A DNA stretch of 64,000 bases from Monilinia fructicola (lineage: Eukaryota; Ascomycota; Leotiomycetes; Helotiales; Sclerotiniaceae). Below the pieces are notes generated by a model. That model searched no databases. It was not told where the DNA came from and was given only the letters and a program-made list of their open reading frames with translations. A program made the translations under genes and the position numbers. The stretch lies in assembly GCA_008692225.1 (NCBI GenBank), contig VICG01000007.1, forward strand, positions 469,501 through 533,500. The letters run 5' to 3'. Each line of letters opens with the position of its first letter. The first letter of the stretch is position 1. Shown piece by piece: positions 60,656-64,000 of the stretch.

Positions 60656-61648
60656 ATGCGTGCTTCTAGCAACGAATACTTCGGTGAATACCTTCCTTCT
60701 ATCGATAATGATATGATAGCATTACCCCCACACAATGATTCATGCAACGGTTGGTTATTATCATCATCCACAATGATCGTCTCAAATTCAAATATCAGAA
60801 AACCTCAAGAGATACGTTCAGCTACGTTTAATGCCTGGTCAACATCGTACGAGGACCCGCCTCAAGAAGCACAATGCCAGTCTCTGGCAAAGAATTGGGA
60901 GCGACTGTCCCTAGTCGAAGCTGACCCAGGCATGATGGAAGATCTCTTTGAATCATCCGATTCCGAGTCTTCCTATGACGATGACCCGTCATCTTACTAT
61001 TCATCATCAACCTCGAGTTATCCACCTGAAAAGGAAGAGGAGGTCTGGAATCGCTATTTCCATGCAGAGTCAGAATATACCCCGCCACCCCCGACACCTC
61101 CTCACCCCCATCGCGTTTATTCACTCTTCCCCACGACAACTTCACATGTATCTCAAGAGTACAATCAACATCCAACGCATAAGTCATGGCCTGGGCAGCC
61201 TTGGCCTGAACGGCTCGATTCGCGTCCCAATCGTTCTAATGGCCGTGCTCGTGCACAAACTACGCCTTCACAGTTAAACACACCATCCAACCTCAGTTCT
61301 TGCACAAGCATCAATCACTCAATGCCTGGATCATATATTCCCGCTAGTTATCGCCACACTCATCCTCCTCTACCTCATTACAATTCTTCCACACCTTTAG
61401 TTCTCAAATCCGAATTCGAAACGGACTCCGACGACGAAGATGAAAACTCCCCAAACAAGATGGCAAGAGCCATCGAGGAAATGTTTGAAAAGTTTCGGTC
61501 AAATGGTGGAGCTTCAACGAAGAATGGGAGTGAAGAAAAGACAAAAAGATCAGGGGGGTTCAGAAGAAGTGCAAGCGAGGCTTGCGAGGCCGTGAAAGGG
61601 ATCTTTAGCAAGAAATCTCACATACCTTCGGAACGACGTTCTTCATGA
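60656..61648 (+). CDS. Hypothetical protein, disordered, Ser/Pro-rich
   Basis: An intact 330-residue single-exon ORF. It contains no recognised domain. An acidic Ser patch (ESSDSESSYDDDPSSYYSSS), a polyproline stretch (EYTPPPPTPPHPH) and a second acidic patch (FETDSDDEDENSP) precede a basic C-terminus. A short amphipathic segment KMARAIEEMFEKFRSN lies near residue 275. The tail (GFRRSASEACEAVKGIFSKK) has Arg/Ser-rich kinase-site-like features. This organisation fits a signalling or regulatory protein, but no function can be assigned. Confidence 0.7.
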   Translation: MRASSNEYFGEYLPSIDNDMIALPPHNDSCNGWLLSSSTMIVSNSNIRKPQEIRSATFNAWSTSYEDPPQEAQCQSLAKNWERLSLVEADPGMMEDLFESSDSESSYDDDPSSYYSSSTSSYPPEKEEEVWNRYFHAESEYTPPPPTPPHPHRVYSLFPTTTSHVSQEYNQHPTHKSWPGQPWPERLDSRPNRSNGRARAQTTPSQLNTPSNLSSCTSINHSMPGSYIPASYRHTHPPLPHYNSSTPLVLKSEFETDSDDEDENSPNKMARAIEEMFEKFRSNGGASTKNGSEEKTKRSGGFRRSASEACEAVKGIFSKKSHIPSERRSS

Positions 61649-63752
61649 GTTATAACAAAATTAAATCATATTTTGTGCAGATGGATTCATGAACAATGAT
61701 TGACGATCATGATTGTGCGATGGAATGAGGGATGAACACGAGAATGGGCGGCTTACATATTGAAATTTGTACTTTTCCTTTGATTTGGCTACAGAAAAAA
61801 AAGGTTGGTTATAAAAAAGATGGTGTTTACAGAAACATTCATACTGGTATCAAAAAGTCTGCGTGTTGAGTATGTTGAAGCTCTACTAATCCAGGTCTGA
61901 AGTTGGTACTGTCCTCGAAATGCACTTCTTGGTGCATGGTGTTTAAGGTTGGGGTAATTGAGAACACAGAGATGTGGAAAGATGATGGTTATGACTTGAT
62001 GACGATAGCAACTCTAAGAGATAATGAAAATATTTTTATGCTCTTCTGATCCTGCTAAATGGCTCGCATCGATGCTACCACAAAGATATTCGAGATCGAG
62101 AACCCAGCCATATCCAAATTTGAATGTCTTGAAAAACAATGAAAACAATAGCTGAGGTTTCTGATCGAATCAGACCAAAAAACAAAAGAGATAGACTGAT
62201 CTCCGAAACATAGAATGTGATAGCAGATATGATGAAATATGATAAACACGTGATAGTAATACGCGGTCTGGAAAGCCAAGTATATGAAGTCGTATTCGCG
62301 AAATGTTCCATGCTTATCATTTTCTAAAACGAGGAACTTCTCGAGATCTCCTCTCACGAAAGCTTGTGTTACTCTGGTAGCAATGAGGTTGTTGTAGAGG
62401 TGCGGAACTTAGGAGCAAGTGATTACTTGAGCATAAACTTCAGGATCGATATTATCTCACCCACAAACCACAAACCTTCAGACTCGATAAAGCCATGGGT
62501 CCAACCGCACCAGGAACTACAGTCCGGACTTCGGATTACCTTCTTAACCATGGAACCACATCTTTTCCCCTCACTTTGATCCAGCTTCTGTCGAGCTGAA
62601 TCAAATTTTTCTTTGGAAAACTACGAAACTTCGCCGTTCTTCAAGTGACTGTCAACAAGCCACGAGTTGTTGTGTTTGAAGCATAGTCTAGACATTGCAT
62701 AGCAAAGTTTAAATCTGCAGATCCAACCTCACCTATGGCTCTAGATAAGTTCCATACTGCATCAATACTACGGTGATATTTCGTGTCTTTTGTCTACTGG
62801 AGTGGATCACCCCCAGCAGCGCTCTTGAACCCATGGTCGCAAAGTATGGTATCTTGTTCCGCAATTATACTAAAGACCTCATGCAGAGTCTTCTGATTCC
62901 CTACTCGAAAATATTTGGAGTAGTTACTATGCGGCATACATCTAACAGCTTCGGTCTTACTTCTTCTCAATCTTTGGAGATATACCCAAGTTCAACCTGT
63001 CACTCGACTCCGAGGAAGCTCAGGAAACTGAGAGTTGGCCTGCTTATGAGTTATCATCCCACTCAGAACTTTATTCATATATTAATTTCGTATCTAAGCT
63101 TCGCTTTTTGCCTTCACGCTTTCGACTTCTGTCAGTCGTTAAGTTTAAAATCCTGGCAGTTATGGACTTGAACTTTATTACCGAGAATTGCGGAGGGAGT
63201 GCTTTAACTTTGACACATTTCTTCTACGAACGATCATATTCCACACAGCTCCAAGAACTCGCTGGAAGCCAACGGTTCTTGATATAGTGGATCAAGAGTT
63301 ACCGTCCATTCATCAAGCCATGCATTTATTAATTGAAGCTTTACTTTTCCCTATCCCCTTACCCCATTTCAATCCTTGCTAGCAGCCGAACATTGGCCTT
63401 GTTTATCGTGAATGACGATCTTTCGTTATTTTCTGTGAACCGCACACCATCAAGGTGGCAGTTTTCAGGGGAGCCACTCGCTTGCAAGGAACAAACGTCT
63501 TGTAGAAAATGAACCCGTTCCATTGTTTGCATTGGAAGCCTCGAGAGTCGATATATGACATTGACTTTCTCAGTCGCAATCACAATGTCCGAATATTCAA
63601 GCATATTTCTATCGGTCAGTATTCCATTGAGTGGATGACCTGACAATAATGGGAGGTTCGCCCTCTGTAAGTATTCGAATATTAGGCAGGATGCGGGCAC
63701 TTGAGCGGAGTTGTACGGGCCATTAACAAATCTGCGAGCGTTCTAGGGGTTT
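61649..63752. other. Intergenic region with weak coding signals
   Basis: Short minus-strand ORFs at 62055-62357 and 63359-63700 show some protein-like composition. An example is RLSRLPMQTMERVHFLQDVC at about 63525. No start, family or intron pattern makes them convincing. Confidence 0.4.
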
Positions 63753-63753
63753 C

Positions 63754-63990
63754 TATTCGCAAAATGAGATCTTAATGAGCCGAGTATATAGGTGTTGCAT
63801 GACTTCATTGATTCCAGCATATCTTGCAACAACCCGCCCTTTCGGAGCAAGGATCTCCTCTGCCCTCGGCTGCCAAATATCTACTGTACTCCGGACTTGA
63901 TTGTGGAAACCGCAGGTCTTATCGATAGGAATCGAACTATTAACAATAGTCTTCGATCCATAGTGCCGATCTATATTCGGAACTCCGGAA
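63754..63990 (-). CDS. Possible partial coding exon at the right edge
   Basis: One minus-strand frame is open for about 79 codons up to an in-frame TAG near the window end. It reads GSKTIVNSSIPIDKTCGFHN, then VDIWQPRAEEILAPKGRVVA and RYAGINEVMQHLYTRLIKIS before a stop. The residues look protein-like, but I recognise no family. The next frame downstream (RFVNGPYNSAQVPAS, into 63359-63700) might belong with it through an indel. Confidence 0.25.
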
Positions 63991-64000
63991 AACTAATTTC

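Overview
This window is filamentous ascomycete DNA. Genes are split by many short introns (about 47-60 nt, GT...AG), there is a two-exon-start Zn2Cys6 regulator and an NLR-type NACHT/ankyrin relic, intergenic DNA is rich in simple repeats, and small transposable elements have AT-rich interiors typical of repeat-induced point mutation. An NphB/CloQ-type fungal prenyltransferase (a group described from Botrytis, Sclerotinia and Aspergillus) makes Leotiomycetes, probably Sclerotiniaceae, the best guess. That placement is inference.

Layout. 1-1.6 kb: minus-strand gene running off the left edge, with AAACGTTT-type motifs in its introns. 1.6-9.2 kb: mostly non-coding, with a decayed NACHT/ankyrin gene at 5.6-6.6 kb. 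9.2-10.0 kb: AT-rich TIR element with TA target site. 10.3-13.0 kb: FSH1-type serine hydrolase and proteasome subunit RPN5. 15.3-22.9 kb: possible small secondary-metabolism group, namely an aromatic prenyltransferase, an O-methyltransferase, a coiled-coil pseudogene and a Zn2Cys6 regulator. 25.5-29.4 kb: a conserved fungal protein of unknown function and a GT90 (CAP10-like) glycosyltransferase. 32.2-42.1 kb: THO2 (mRNA export) and homoserine O-acetyltransferase, divergently transcribed. 42-48 kb: simple repeats and a second TIR element. 48.4-50.0 kb: a DHCR7-like sterol delta-7 reductase. 50.9-51.1 kb: a third TIR element inside TTTA repeats. 54.6-57.1 kb: PHO84-type phosphate/H+ symporter. 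60.7-61.6 kb: disordered hypothetical protein. The right edge has only weak coding signals.

A caution applies throughout. Conserved genes (FSH1, RPN5, THO2, MET2, DHCR7, PHO84) carry 1-nt frameshifts, most of them in homopolymer runs, while the rest of each protein is well conserved. The simplest reading is sequencing or assembly error rather than decay, so several CDS entries are given as whole loci with the breaks marked. The coiled-coil locus at 20.4-20.85 kb and the NACHT relic look like real pseudogenes because their stops are dispersed and fit C-to-T change.

Functionally, the housekeeping genes (protein degradation, mRNA export, methionine synthesis, phosphate uptake, sterol metabolism) are interspersed with accessory islands. 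The prenyltransferase/methyltransferase/regulator group is the most plausible specialised-metabolism unit, although no polyketide synthase or other backbone enzyme lies inside the window.
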